A stretch of DNA of 64,000 nucleotides from Streptomyces griseocarneus (GCF_014655595.1 NZ_BNBL01000002.1:372170-436169), one strand, 5' to 3'; positions 36,201-44,213 are shown, counted from the stretch's first letter. Numbers and translations are program-made. The notes: generated from the sequence alone by a model not told the origin.

Positions 36201-39200
36201 ACCTCGCCGTCGTACCCCGGCAGGCGCAGGAGCCGCGTCACCACCTCTCCCGCCCGGGTGTGTGCCTCGCCCAGCGCCACGCTGTGTTCCGCGATGGATC
36301 TGACGGCCTCGGAGAGCGAGGCGTCGAGGCCGCCGTTCGCGGCCCCCGCACGCAACAGGCCCGTCAGTTCCTCTGCGGTCGCCAACTGGCCGTCGAGGAA
36401 GCGGACGTGAGCGGCGAGGTGATCGGCGGCGGCCCTGGTGAGCGCCTCCGCGCCGGCGCCCGCTCCTGCCCCGCCGCCGGGCGGCGTCGCTTCCCCGCCG
36501 CGGTCGCGAGCCGTGCCGGCGTGCCGTTCGGCCGTCCGCGCGCGGCGCAGCGCGGCGAAGTTCGGGCCCTCCAGCAGCCGGGCCGCCTTCGACGGCGCCG
36601 ACGGCTCCGCTTCCGCCGGGGCGTCGTAGCGGTTGATGCCGGTCAGCGGCAGCCCGAGCACGGCCAGCCGCAGTGCCGCTTCCTTGAGGGCGGCCCCGCT
36701 GTCCACGGTGGCGCCCGTGTCGCAGGGAACCGTCTCCACCGCCAGGCCGTCCAGCGTGCGCTCCACCAGGCCGGTCAGGACGCGCTTGGGCCCGAACTCG
36801 ACGAAGACGCGCACGCCGTCGTCGTACATCTCCCGCACCCGTCCGGCGAAGTCCACGGGACGGCACAGCTGTTCGGTGATCGTGCGGCGGTTGGTGCCGG
36901 GATCGGGCCCGTACGCGGCTCCCGCCGCGCCGGCGAGCACGGGCACGGCGGGCACCCCGAAGTCCGCCTCCGCGCAGGCCGCGGCGAAGGAGTCCCGCGC
37001 GAAGGCGATGTGGGGGGTGTGGAAGGCGGCGGCGACCGGCAGGCGCCGCACCGGCACCGACCGCTCGGCGCAGTGGCGCACGAATCGTTCCACCTCCGGT
37101 GTGGGGCCGCCCACGACCTGTTCGTCCGGGGCGTTGCGGCAGGACACCGACAGCCCCGGACGGCCGGCCAGCAGTTCGCGCACCTGGGCCTCCGTGCCGC
37201 GCACGGCGGCCGACGCCCCCGGGTCGCGGCCGTCGTCCGGGGCCTGCATCGCCAGGCCCCGGGCCCGCGCCAGCGTCAGGAAGGCGTCGTCGCCCAGGAC
37301 TCCGGCCGCCCACAGCGCGGTCAGTTCGCCGAAGCTGTGGCCGAGCACGCGGTGCGGGGCGAAGCCCAGGCCGGACAGGAAGCGGTACTGCCCCATGGCC
37401 AGTGCCCCGATGGCGGGCTGGGCGTACGCGGTACGCCGCAGCCGCTCCTCGGCGGCGAGCGCGTCGTCCGTGCCGGGCGGCGGGAAGACTGTGCGCGCCA
37501 GCGGGTCGCCGGGCGGGAAGAGCGCGCCGGCCGCGTCGAAGGCCGCGCGGGCCGGCGGCACCGCGAGCAGCGCGCCCAGGCCCATGCCCGGGTACTGGCT
37601 GCCCTGCCCGGCGAACAACGCCCCCACCCCGGTCCCCGCCGGCAGGGCGGTGCGGCGGTAGTGGATGCCGCGGGCGTGCCGCCAGCCGGTGTGCCCGGGG
37701 CTGTTGCGCAGCTGCTCGGCGGCCAGGACGAGGAGCCTTGCGTGGTGCTCGTCGTCCGTCGAGACGAACCCGAGACGGGCGTGAGCGGCCGGGGCCGGGC
37801 CGTCGTCGGGCGCCTCACCGCGCTCCAGCCGGGCCAGCAGCTCCTCGGGCCCGGCGGCGTGCCACAGGCAGGCGCGGGGCGTGCGGTGCAGGACGTACGG
37901 CTCCTCATCGCCGGGCCCCGCGTACTCCTCCAGGACCGCGTGGTGGTTCACCCCGCCGAAGCCGAACGCGGACACCCCGGCCCGGCGCGGCGGCCGGCCC
38001 GGATCGCGGATCCAGGGCCGGACGGCGGTGTTGACGTACAGAGCGCTGCCCTCGCGGGTGGCCTCGGCGCCGGGGCGGGTCACGTTGACCGTGGGCGGCA
38101 GCACCTTCTGGTGCAGCGCCAGGGCCGCCTTGATCAGCCCTGCCGCGCCCGCCGCGGCCTTGGTGTGGCCGATCTGCGACTTGACGCTGCCGACGGCGAC
38201 GCGGTGGCCGTCGCCGGAACCTTCCTGCGCCAGCAGCTCGTTCAGCGCCGCCAGCTCCACCTCGTCGCCGGCCGGGGTGCCCGTGCCGTGCGCCTCGATC
38301 AGCCCCACCGAGCGGGGCGGGCAGCCGGCGTCGCGGTAGGCGCGCCGCAGCGCCGTCAGCTGACCCGCGCCGCAGGGGGCGTAGATGCTGGTGCCGCGGC
38401 CGTCGCTGGAGCCGCCCAGGCCCCGGATGACCGCGTAGACCCGCTGGCCGGCCCGCTCGGCGTCGGCGAGGCGGCGCAGCGCCAGCATGCCGATGCCCTC
38501 GCCGACGAGCGTGCCGTCGGCCTCGGCGTCGAAGGGGCGCACCCGCCCGGTCGGCGACAGGGCGGGCGTCTTGCTGAAGCACAGGAAGGACACGACGGAG
38601 TTGTCCGCGTCGCACCCGCCGGTGATCATCATGTCGGCCCGGCGGGCCGTCAGCTCGTCGACGGCCGACCGCACGGCCGCCAGCGAGCTGGCGCACGCGG
38701 CGTCCACGGTGTGATTGGCCGCTCCCAGATCGAAGCGGTTGGCGATCCGCCCGGACACCACGTTGCCGAGGATGCCGGGGAAGGAGTCCTCGGTCCACGG
38801 CGGCAGGCCCTCCAGATAGCCGCGCGCGATCCGCCGCGCCTCCTCCTCCGAGCCTCCGTTCTCGCGCACCGCCCGGACCAGGGAGGGCCCCAGCAGCCGG
38901 GCGGCCAGCGGGATCAGCGTCGAGTTGGTCCCGCACACGCCCAGCACCACGCCGGTGCGCGCGGGGTCGTACCAGGCGGCGTCCGCGCAGCCCGCGTCGC
39001 GCAGCACGTCCCTGGCCACCATCAGGCCGAGCAGCTGCACCAGCCCGGTGGAGTCCACGGTGTTCGGCGGCATGCCGAACTCGCGCGGATCGAACACCAC
39101 CGGCGAGAGGAAGGCGCCCCGGCGGGCGTAGGTCTTGTCGGGGGCGAAGGGGTCCGGGTCGTAATGGTCCTCGACGCTCCACCACTGCGGCGGCACCTCG

Positions 39201-39358
39201 GCGGTGCAGTCCCGCCCGGCGACGACGTTGTCCCAGAAGGCGCGGATGTTCCCCGCTCCGGGGAACATCCCGGCGACCCCGACGATCGCGACGGGATCGT
39301 CCGCGAGCCGGCGCTCGACGTCGTCCTCGGGCATCGGCACCCCCGGTTCCGGAGACAT
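33197..39358 (-). CDS. iterative type I polyketide/PUFA-like synthase, KS-AT-ACP-KR-DH
   Basis: The 2053-residue megasynthase has KS (about 20-470; VDAACASS with the catalytic Cys near 222, AHGTGTPAGDE, QIGHTKAAAG), AT (about 590-880; FAGQGSQYPGMG, GHSFGELTALWAAG), one ACP (about 1130-1200; LGIDSLKQVE with the phosphopantetheine Ser near 1163), KR (about 1480-1740; LLVTGGASGI, FTSVSGFWGN) and a C-terminal hotdog/DH region (about 1770-2053; LLDHRWAGAPLLPMTAAVGL). The order matches PfaA, but with one ACP where PfaA has several. No thioesterase or phosphopantetheinyl transferase is visible in it. Two starts fit: ATG 39358 or 39334 (MPEDDVERR), the latter with a better-spaced GGGGG. It heads the three-gene operon. 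Confidence 0.9.
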   Translation of the reverse strand: MSPEPGVPMPEDDVERRLADDPVAIVGVAGMFPGAGNIRAFWDNVVAGRDCTAEVPPQWWSVEDHYDPDPFAPDKTYARRGAFLSPVVFDPREFGMPPNTVDSTGLVQLLGLMVARDVLRDAGCADAAWYDPARTGVVLGVCGTNSTLIPLAARLLGPSLVRAVRENGGSEEEARRIARGYLEGLPPWTEDSFPGILGNVVSGRIANRFDLGAANHTVDAACASSLAAVRSAVDELTARRADMMITGGCDADNSVVSFLCFSKTPALSPTGRVRPFDAEADGTLVGEGIGMLALRRLADAERAGQRVYAVIRGLGGSSDGRGTSIYAPCGAGQLTALRRAYRDAGCPPRSVGLIEAHGTGTPAGDEVELAALNELLAQEGSGDGHRVAVGSVKSQIGHTKAAAGAAGLIKAALALHQKVLPPTVNVTRPGAEATREGSALYVNTAVRPWIRDPGRPPRRAGVSAFGFGGVNHHAVLEEYAGPGDEEPYVLHRTPRACLWHAAGPEELLARLERGEAPDDGPAPAAHARLGFVSTDDEHHARLLVLAAEQLRNSPGHTGWRHARGIHYRRTALPAGTGVGALFAGQGSQYPGMGLGALLAVPPARAAFDAAGALFPPGDPLARTVFPPPGTDDALAAEERLRRTAYAQPAIGALAMGQYRFLSGLGFAPHRVLGHSFGELTALWAAGVLGDDAFLTLARARGLAMQAPDDGRDPGASAAVRGTEAQVRELLAGRPGLSVSCRNAPDEQVVGGPTPEVERFVRHCAERSVPVRRLPVAAAFHTPHIAFARDSFAAACAEADFGVPAVPVLAGAAGAAYGPDPGTNRRTITEQLCRPVDFAGRVREMYDDGVRVFVEFGPKRVLTGLVERTLDGLAVETVPCDTGATVDSGAALKEAALRLAVLGLPLTGINRYDAPAEAEPSAPSKAARLLEGPNFAALRRARTAERHAGTARDRGGEATPPGGGAGAGAGAEALTRAAADHLAAHVRFLDGQLATAEELTGLLRAGAANGGLDASLSEAVRSIAEHSVALGEAHTRAGEVVTRLLRLPGYDGEVAAVPPAPVRGRPGGPPPGLVREPPHAPDPEDADAPGRPSALAELLAAHRGETPPDGGPRPAPGPGPETAPTEVDREALEQLFRQVVAEKTGYDVDMIEPDMYILEDLGIDSLKQVEIGAEIWRRYPTISREDLFGFSEARTVRDLAEMLEGILTGSGRGLRRSDDVPLGRAFAVPRTLPAVDVRPDAWPGQRCALVLDDGGGLGEVLEGALRTRGWRVCRLSLPGVRGDGAPPPDDDTSWSLADWTETALTGRLGEILAAAGRVDLCVVPVSRDEDASAGHLVTRLQHAVLVAKHLASPLEEAAASGSRAGFVTVTRLDGCLGYAGAGGNPVAALAGGLGGLVKTMALEAAPVFCRALDFAPGMSAAAVAEAFVTEIEDAATDVREVGRDGETRRTPSLADTPGPMIPSPPETQGTPETPEAHELGPDDLLLVTGGASGITAWCVSALAAEQRCGYLLLGRTELADEPEWAAGLEGADALRGALAGRLRAAGEDPDAPPQRADADRRVREVLRGRRIRATLEELRSRGVEARYLAADVRDADALARVLRPYAERVTGVVHAAAVLGDTPLAGLRPESVAEVIGTKVSGLSNVLGCLDQERLRHLVLFTSVSGFWGNVRQADYALANEALNRFACAFKAARPACRVVPLVWGPWEGGMAAPMREIFVQQGVPVLARDVGCAYFVDRMRPGAGDGGVVVIGPTRAPYRLTTDLPARGTTVRRSLAALEREPVLLDHRWAGAPLLPMTAAVGLGLHIVERAQGEGRTVVECRDFRIRRGLYLDGSHPRDLTARLVPSRERASAEVAVTVRALDDGRETQVYYEGVYRWAERPPVAPRVELPPYTVTDDPHPAYAEGLLFHGPTLRGMRNVLDDSGDHLVIGASLPETELAHGAYAGRSYGPCRADVLLQAAALLARACHGRLCFPASADRIELFAPLPGEPFVITARLDSHSVLEMRCTVTACALDGRVLQRWTGLTMLPFAEERLVARLTAPRRALGDGGGT

Positions 39359-39377
39359 TGCCTCGAGTGTCCAGTCG

Positions 39378-39393
39378 GTGACCTTGTGTGACC
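39378..39393. promoter_or_regulatory. direct repeat GTGACC upstream of the PKS start
   Basis: GTGACC occurs at 39378-39383 and 39388-39393, a 10-bp period (GGTCAC pair when read toward the PKS gene). One-turn direct repeats are the type of site bound by OmpR-like SARP activators, although those usually have an 11-bp period. The site lies 20-36 bp before the longer PKS start. Confidence 0.35.
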
Positions 39394-39491
39394 ATATGGA
39401 GCGGGATGATATTCACGATCCCCACCCAAAGCGGGCGCGTCGGGGAGGGTCTTTCGCACCCCCTTCACCGCAGGGCGGTTACGGTGCGCAC

Positions 39492-40337
39492 ATGGTGTTC
39501 GGCGTCGTCATGGCCTTCTGTGCCGCCGTGTGCATGGGCACGGCCACCGTGCTGCAGGCGATGGGAGCGCGCACGGCGGCGGCCGCCGGATCGCCGGAGA
39601 CGGGCCTGGCCACGCTGGCCCTGACACTGCGCCGGTGGCCGTTCCTGGCCGGCATCGCCCTGGACACCCTCGGCTTCGTGGCCGAGCTGGTGTCCCTGCG
39701 CTCGGTTCCGCTGTTCCTGGTCGAGGCGGCCCTCGCCTCGTCGCTGGCCGTCACCGCCGTCGTCGCGGCGGCCGTCCTGGGCATCCGGCTGCGCCGCGCG
39801 GAGTGGACCGCCGTCGGCGCGGTGTGCTGCGGCCTGGCCCTGCTGGCCGTCGCCGCGGGCCACGAGGGCACCGGCGCCGGGGACGCCCGCATGCGGTGGG
39901 TGATCCTCGGCGTCACGCTGGCGCTGGTCCTCCTCGGCCGCCTGCTCGCCCGGCGCGTACGGCGCGCCCGGGCGGCGGTGCTGGGCGGGATCGCGGGCCT
40001 GTGCTTCGGCCTGGTCGCCGTCGCCGTGCGCCTGCTGCCGGACCTCTCCGCCCAGCGCCTGCTCACCGCGCCGTCCGCGTACGCCGTGGCCGTCGCCGGC
40101 CTCGGCGGCTACCTCCTGCTGATCGAGGCGCTGCGCTCCGGGGCGGTCACCGCGGCCACGGCGGCCATGGTGATCGGCGAGACCGTCTGGCCGGCCGCCT
40201 ACGGCGTGCTCTGGCTCGGCGACGCCACGCGCCACGGCTTCAGGCCGCTGGCCTTCGCCGGCTTCGCCGTCTCGATCGCCGGCGCCCTGGTCCTGGCGCG
40301 GTTCGGCGACGCGGAACAGTACGCGGCACAACGCTGA
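39492..40337 (+). CDS. EamA/DMT-type membrane protein
   Basis: The 281-residue protein has about nine or ten hydrophobic segments and starts MVFGVVMAFCAAVCMGTATVLQAMGAR, the opening found in a large actinobacterial group of drug/metabolite-transporter-like proteins. An internal repeat of the EamA fold is suggested by two halves with GVTLALVLLG and LGGYLLLIEALRSGAV. It could export a small molecule, perhaps the product of the divergent PKS operon, but that is inference from position only. The ATG has no strong ribosome site, and a longer in-frame extension upstream is less likely. Confidence 0.78.
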   Translation: MVFGVVMAFCAAVCMGTATVLQAMGARTAAAAGSPETGLATLALTLRRWPFLAGIALDTLGFVAELVSLRSVPLFLVEAALASSLAVTAVVAAAVLGIRLRRAEWTAVGAVCCGLALLAVAAGHEGTGAGDARMRWVILGVTLALVLLGRLLARRVRRARAAVLGGIAGLCFGLVAVAVRLLPDLSAQRLLTAPSAYAVAVAGLGGYLLLIEALRSGAVTAATAAMVIGETVWPAAYGVLWLGDATRHGFRPLAFAGFAVSIAGALVLARFGDAEQYAAQR

Positions 40338-40355
40338 GCGGACCTACGCCGGAGC

Positions 40356-40386
40356 CGGGCGGCCCACCGGGCCGGTGGGCCGCCCG
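40356..40386. terminator. bidirectional terminator
   Basis: CGGGCGGCCCACC (40356-40368) pairs perfectly with GGTGGGCCGCCCG (40374-40386) around a 5-nt loop, between two convergent genes. Confidence 0.85.
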
Positions 40387-40391
40387 CCGCG

Positions 40392-41243
40392 TCAGGACAC
40401 CGCCGCCCGGTCCGCCGTCGCCATCCGGTCCGCCGCCGACTGCTCGTCCAGGAAGGCGGCCAGCTTCGCGACGAACCCCGCCGGGTCCTCCCCGGGCGCC
40501 GCGTGGCCGGTGTCGATCTCGGCGTACCGCGACCCGGCGATGCCGGCGAGCAGCGCCTGCTGCTGCTCGGCGCCGACGAGCCGGTCATGGGCGCTGGCCA
40601 GCACCAGCGTCGGCGCGCTGACGCGGCCCAACAGCGGGCGCAGGTCCACCTGCCGGTCGACCTCCACGTGCCGCACCGCGCCCGGGGTGATCATTCCGGC
40701 CAGCGAGCGGACGAGCTCCTCGTTGGCCCCGGCGTCGGTCCGCGCCCAGTACCCCGGCCCGAAGGCCATCAGCGGCAGCATCCGCGCGAACAACGCCGTC
40801 CCCTGTTCGGCGTCGGTCCGCAGCAGCTCGAGCCAGTAGCCGAACTCCGCGTCCATCCGGGTGTCGGTGTACGCCCAGCCCGCGTGCAGCGCGAGCGAGC
40901 GCACCCGGTCCGGGTGCGTGGCGGCGAGGTGGGTGGCGACGGCCGCGCCGAGGGAGTGGCCCACCAGGTGGAAGCCCGTGAGCCCCGCGGCGTCGGCCGC
41001 CGCCAGGACCTCGTCCGCGAGGTCGGCCAGGGTGAGCGGGCCGCCGTGGTCGCTCGTACCGCCCGATCCCGAGAGATCGGGGGCCACGACGGTGAACCGG
41101 TCGGCGGTCGCCTCGGTCAGCGGCAGCCACTGCTCCCGGGTGATCGCCGTGCCGTGCACGAGGACGAGGCCGGGGCCCGTGCCCGTGACGTCGTACTCGA
41201 CGGTGGCGTCCCCGCCGCTGATCCGCAGGGTGGTCTTCGGCAT
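40392..41243 (-). CDS. alpha/beta hydrolase
   Basis: The 283-residue cytoplasmic protein has the oxyanion motif LVLVHGTAIT, the nucleophile elbow VGHSLGAAVATHL, the acid in LASAHDRLVG and the His in DTGHAAPGED. This is the canonical catalytic triad order. The substrate is not predictable. It lies 58 bp downstream of a second alpha/beta hydrolase gene on the same strand, so they are likely co-transcribed and both controlled by the divergent LysR gene. Confidence 0.88.
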   Translation of the reverse strand: MPKTTLRISGGDATVEYDVTGTGPGLVLVHGTAITREQWLPLTEATADRFTVVAPDLSGSGGTSDHGGPLTLADLADEVLAAADAAGLTGFHLVGHSLGAAVATHLAATHPDRVRSLALHAGWAYTDTRMDAEFGYWLELLRTDAEQGTALFARMLPLMAFGPGYWARTDAGANEELVRSLAGMITPGAVRHVEVDRQVDLRPLLGRVSAPTLVLASAHDRLVGAEQQQALLAGIAGSRYAEIDTGHAAPGEDPAGFVAKLAAFLDEQSAADRMATADRAAVS

Positions 41244-41301
41244 GGATTCTCTTTCAGGGTGTGCTGGGGTGCTGGGTTGCGTGCCGTCGGGGCCGGAGGT
41301 C

Positions 41302-42120
41302 TCAGGCGACGGCGGCGGTACGTGCCGTGCCGCGCATCCGGACGAGCGCGTCCCGCAACGCGGCGTTGAACGCCTCGGGCGACTCCTGGTGCGGCATGTG
41401 GCCCACTCCGGGAAGGACGGTCAGCCCGGCCCCGGGAGTCAGCGCGGCACACGTCCGCGCGACCTTGAGCGGGATCTGGCTGTCGAGCTCGCCGTGGAGG
41501 TAGTGGACCGGGACGCCGAGCCCGGGCAGGAGCGGCCGCGGGTCGTAGGCGGTGAGGCCCACGAGCTGCTCGTCCACGGACACGCCCGCGTCGAGGAGCT
41601 CCCGCACCGTCCACTCGGCCAGGGCGGGGTCCGCGCCCGGCGCGAACCACTCGGGCACCCATCCGGCCACGGTGCCGGCCCGGTCGCGGCGCAGGTCCTC
41701 CCGCAGATCGCCGACGGGCACGGCCTCGGCCGGCCAGTAGGCGGGACCGGACACCGACACGACGCCGCCCACGAGCGCCGGGTCCCGCAGGCCCAGCTCG
41801 GTGGCGACCAGACCGCCCATCGACGATCCGACGACGACCGGACGGTGAAGGTCCAGCGCACCGATGAGGGCGACGACGTCGCCGATGACCCTCTCGAGGG
41901 TGTTGCCCCGCTCCGGCCGGTCCGAACGGCCGCAGCCGCGCCAGTCGACCGTGACCACGCGGTGATCACCGGCGAACGCCGGCACCTGGGCGTCCCAGAC
42001 CCGCCCGCTGGTCCCCCACCCGTGCAGGAACAGCAGGGACCCGGCGGCGGTCCCGTCACCGCCCGCGTACGCGTCCTCGTAGTAGAGGGACGTCTCCTCG
42101 TCGACCTTCAGATACGGCAT
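41302..42120 (-). CDS. alpha/beta hydrolase
   Basis: ATG at 42120 (MPYLKVDEETSLYYED) follows an AAGGAG-like site and gives 272 residues. The hydrolase fold is clear: FLHGWGTSGRVWD, the nucleophile elbow VVGSSMGGLVATEL, the acid in LHGELDSQIP and the His in PGVGHMPHQE. It resembles haloperoxidase/esterase-type hydrolases such as AB hydrolase superfamily perhydrolases, but substrate and reaction cannot be set from sequence. It heads a two-gene operon divergent from the LysR regulator, which suggests LysR control. Confidence 0.88.
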   Translation of the reverse strand: MPYLKVDEETSLYYEDAYAGGDGTAAGSLLFLHGWGTSGRVWDAQVPAFAGDHRVVTVDWRGCGRSDRPERGNTLERVIGDVVALIGALDLHRPVVVGSSMGGLVATELGLRDPALVGGVVSVSGPAYWPAEAVPVGDLREDLRRDRAGTVAGWVPEWFAPGADPALAEWTVRELLDAGVSVDEQLVGLTAYDPRPLLPGLGVPVHYLHGELDSQIPLKVARTCAALTPGAGLTVLPGVGHMPHQESPEAFNAALRDALVRMRGTARTAAVA

Positions 42121-42219
42121 GGCCCGGCTCCTTCGACCCTTCGAACTTCTTGATCGCTTGCGGGATCCATCCCATCGCGGGCCGGGCCCGCGACCAACGG
42201 GCGAAGCGCGCCTACACTC

Positions 42220-42234
42220 ATCACGAGAAGTGAT
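42220..42234. promoter_or_regulatory. LysR-type operator between divergent genes
   Basis: ATCAC-GAGAA-GTGAT is a perfect inverted repeat that fits the T-N11-A LysR box (T at 42221, A at 42233). It sits 13 bp before the LysR start and overlaps a plausible -10/start region (TACACT at 42213-42218), as expected for autorepression. Confidence 0.7.
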
Positions 42235-42247
42235 CAATGGGGTGGGC

Positions 42248-43129
42248 ATGGAGATCCGGCAGCTGCGCTACTTCCTGACCGTGGCGGAGGAACTGCACTT
42301 CGGACGGGCGGCCGACCGGCTGCACATCGTCCAGTCGGCCGTCAGCCAGCAGGTGCGCCGCCTGGAGCGCGAGCTGGACACCGAGCTGTTCGACCGCACC
42401 ACCCGGACCGTCACCCTCACCGAGGCGGGCCGGCTGCTGCTGCCGCACGCCAGGGAGGTCCTCGCCGCACAGGCGCGCGCCCGGGCCGCGATCGACGAGC
42501 TGCGCACCCAGCGGGCGGTCACGCTCCGGCTGGGCACCAGCTCGGGGCTGGGGGCGCGGCTGGAGAACATCCTCGCCGCCTTCGCCCGGCTCGCCCCGGA
42601 CGCGCAGCTGGAACTCGTGACCGCGGCCACCGGCACCAGGCTGAAGGAGGTCCGCTCCGGGGAGCTCGCGGCGACCCTGCTGCGCGGGGAGCGCGCGGAC
42701 ACGGGCCTGGAGCTGCTGCCCCTGTGGCAGGACCCGCTCATGGTGGCCCTGCCCGCTCGGCACGACCTCGCCGTGCGCGCCGAGATCGACATGGCCGACC
42801 TCGCCGGCCTGCCGCTGCGGCTGAGCCCGCCGTCCCGCAACCCCGCGCTGTTCGACTTGGTGACGCGCTCCTGCCGGGCGGCCGGCTTCGAGCCGGTCCT
42901 CGGCCCGGAATTCACCACCGCCCAGGACACCCTGGCCACCATCGCCTACGGCAAGCCGTCCTGGACCGTGTTCTACGCCCCGCACGCCGACCAGCTGCCG
43001 GTGCCGGGCGTGGTCTTCCGCCCGCTGCGCAACCCCGCCCCCGTGATGCGCACGTATCTCGCCGTACGGCCGGACCCGCCGGGCGCCGGGCTGCGCGCGC
43101 TCATCGAGGCCTGCCATGCCGCCGCGTGA
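42248..43129 (+). CDS. LysR-family transcriptional regulator
   Basis: The 293-residue protein has the N-terminal winged helix of LysR (MEIRQLRYFLTVAEELHFGRAADRLHIVQSAVSQQVRRLE) with ELGTELFDR-like DTELFDRTTRTVTLTEAG, and a C-terminal substrate-binding domain (about 88-293). It is related to the BenM/CatM subgroup that binds aromatic or small organic effectors. The ATG at 42248 lies 13 bp after the T-N11-A box. It is divergent from the two hydrolase genes and is their likely regulator. Confidence 0.92.
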   Translation: MEIRQLRYFLTVAEELHFGRAADRLHIVQSAVSQQVRRLERELDTELFDRTTRTVTLTEAGRLLLPHAREVLAAQARARAAIDELRTQRAVTLRLGTSSGLGARLENILAAFARLAPDAQLELVTAATGTRLKEVRSGELAATLLRGERADTGLELLPLWQDPLMVALPARHDLAVRAEIDMADLAGLPLRLSPPSRNPALFDLVTRSCRAAGFEPVLGPEFTTAQDTLATIAYGKPSWTVFYAPHADQLPVPGVVFRPLRNPAPVMRTYLAVRPDPPGAGLRALIEACHAAA

Positions 43130-43210
43130 AAAGGCCGGGCGCGGGAGTTCCGTGGAGGGCCTCGCGGGGTGACGAACGGTCGCGCTGAGCGAGCGAAACG
43201 GCCCCGGGTT

Positions 43211-43249
43211 GTGAGGCCGCTCATGGGGCGTGGGTCACATACGAAAGAG
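43211..43249 (+). promoter_or_regulatory. conserved 41-bp element upstream of SLT gene 2
   Basis: Counterpart of 24573-24613 (GTGAGGCC...TCACATACGAAAGAG). The 43130-43460 intergenic stretch holds this element, about 85 bp of unrelated sequence, and then the shared promoter and leader. Confidence 0.5.
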
Positions 43250-43335
43250 GGCCGTACCCGATTCGTGGCCGGATTCCGGCATTTGATCTCGTGTCGGGGG
43301 TGTGGGGGTACGGCGTTTCGCCGTAGGTCACACCT

Positions 43336-43364
43336 TTGCCAGCGGGTTTTCGCGCCGCTAACAA
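43336..43364 (+). promoter_or_regulatory. sigma70-type promoter of SLT gene 2
   Basis: TTGCCA (43336-43341), 17-bp spacer and TAACAA (43359-43364), identical to the promoter of copy 1. The leader would be about 90 nt long. Confidence 0.7.
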
Positions 43365-43379
43365 TTGCGGAGTCGCACG

Positions 43380-43410
43380 GCGCCGTCGACCGAGAAACGG
43401 CGCTCTTTTT
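43380..43410 (+). promoter_or_regulatory. leader hairpin with T-tail (possible attenuator)
   Basis: GCGCCGT (43380-43386) pairs with ACGGCGC (43397-43403), followed by TCTTTTT. The T-run is uninterrupted here, whereas copy 1 has TCTTTCTTT, a 2-nt difference in an otherwise near-identical leader. Confidence 0.5.
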
Positions 43411-43460
43411 GCGCCATTGACGGCCATTGCGACTAAGCGATTGGAAGGGTTCAGCTCGTT

Positions 43461-44213
43461 ATGCGCTCCACCGTCTCCGGTTATACCGCTCTGTCCAAGG
43501 CCCATAAGTTCTCTGCTGCTGGTCTGGTGACCGCTGCTGGTGCCGCCGCTCTGACGTTCGCCCTGGTTCCGCAGGCTTCTGCTGCGGATGCTCACAGTGC
43601 GGGTGTGAAGCCGGTGGCGCTGAGCGCGCAGGAGTTCGGTGTGACGCAGGATGCTGAGCTGACGAAGGCCATGGACGATGCTGCCGCGCAGGCCACGGTG
43701 AAGGCCAAGGCCGCCGTGCAGGCGAAGGTGAAGGCGGACGCGGACGCCGCTGCGAAGGCGAAGGCCGACCGTGAGCGTGCCGCGAAGCAGGCCGCGAGCC
43801 GTTCCGAGGCCCGCAAGCCCGTCAAGCCCGCCGCCAAGCCCGCCCCGGCCAAGCCCGCCGCCAAGCCCGCTGCTCCGGTGAAGAAGGCTTACGCGGACAA
43901 CCTGGACGGCTGGATCAGTGAGTCGCTGGACGTCCTGCGCTCCAAGGGCATTCCTGCCTCGTACGAGGGCATCAAGCGGAACATCATGCGGGAGTCCACC
44001 GGTAACCCGCGTGCGATCAATGACTGGGACGTCAACGCTGTGAACGGTGTGCCGTCGAAGGGTCTGCTGCAGATCATCGACCCGACGTTCAAGGCGTATC
44101 ACGTCGAGGGCACGTCCTGGGACATCTACGACCCGGTCGCCAACATCACCGCTTCCTGTAACTACGCGGCCGACAAGTACGGCTCGATGGACAACGTCAA
44201 TTCCGCGTACTGA
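43461..44213 (+). CDS. secreted SLT-domain (lytic transglycosylase-like) protein, copy 2
   Basis: The 250-residue paralogue of 24824-25549 has the same signal peptide, a longer Ala/Lys linker (TVKAKAAVQAKVKADADAAA) and an identical SLT domain with NIMRESTGNPRA and SKGLLQIIDPTF. The first about 110 bp of coding sequence and the last about 190 bp are almost identical at DNA level, including silent positions; the linker differs. Codons ending in T are even more frequent than in copy 1 (GCT, GGT), unlike any other gene here. The two copies lie in direct orientation and bracket the PKS block. Confidence 0.9.
   Translation: MRSTVSGYTALSKAHKFSAAGLVTAAGAAALTFALVPQASAADAHSAGVKPVALSAQEFGVTQDAELTKAMDDAAAQATVKAKAAVQAKVKADADAAAKAKADRERAAKQAASRSEARKPVKPAAKPAPAKPAAKPAAPVKKAYADNLDGWISESLDVLRSKGIPASYEGIKRNIMRESTGNPRAINDWDVNAVNGVPSKGLLQIIDPTFKAYHVEGTSWDIYDPVANITASCNYAADKYGSMDNVNSAY

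Noticed and set aside
33197..39358. Enediyne PKS (PKSE)
   Set aside because: The KS-AT-ACP-KR-DH order is shared with enediyne enzymes, but there is no C-terminal phosphopantetheinyl transferase or enediyne thioesterase and companion genes, while a PfaD-like and PfaC-like partner are present.
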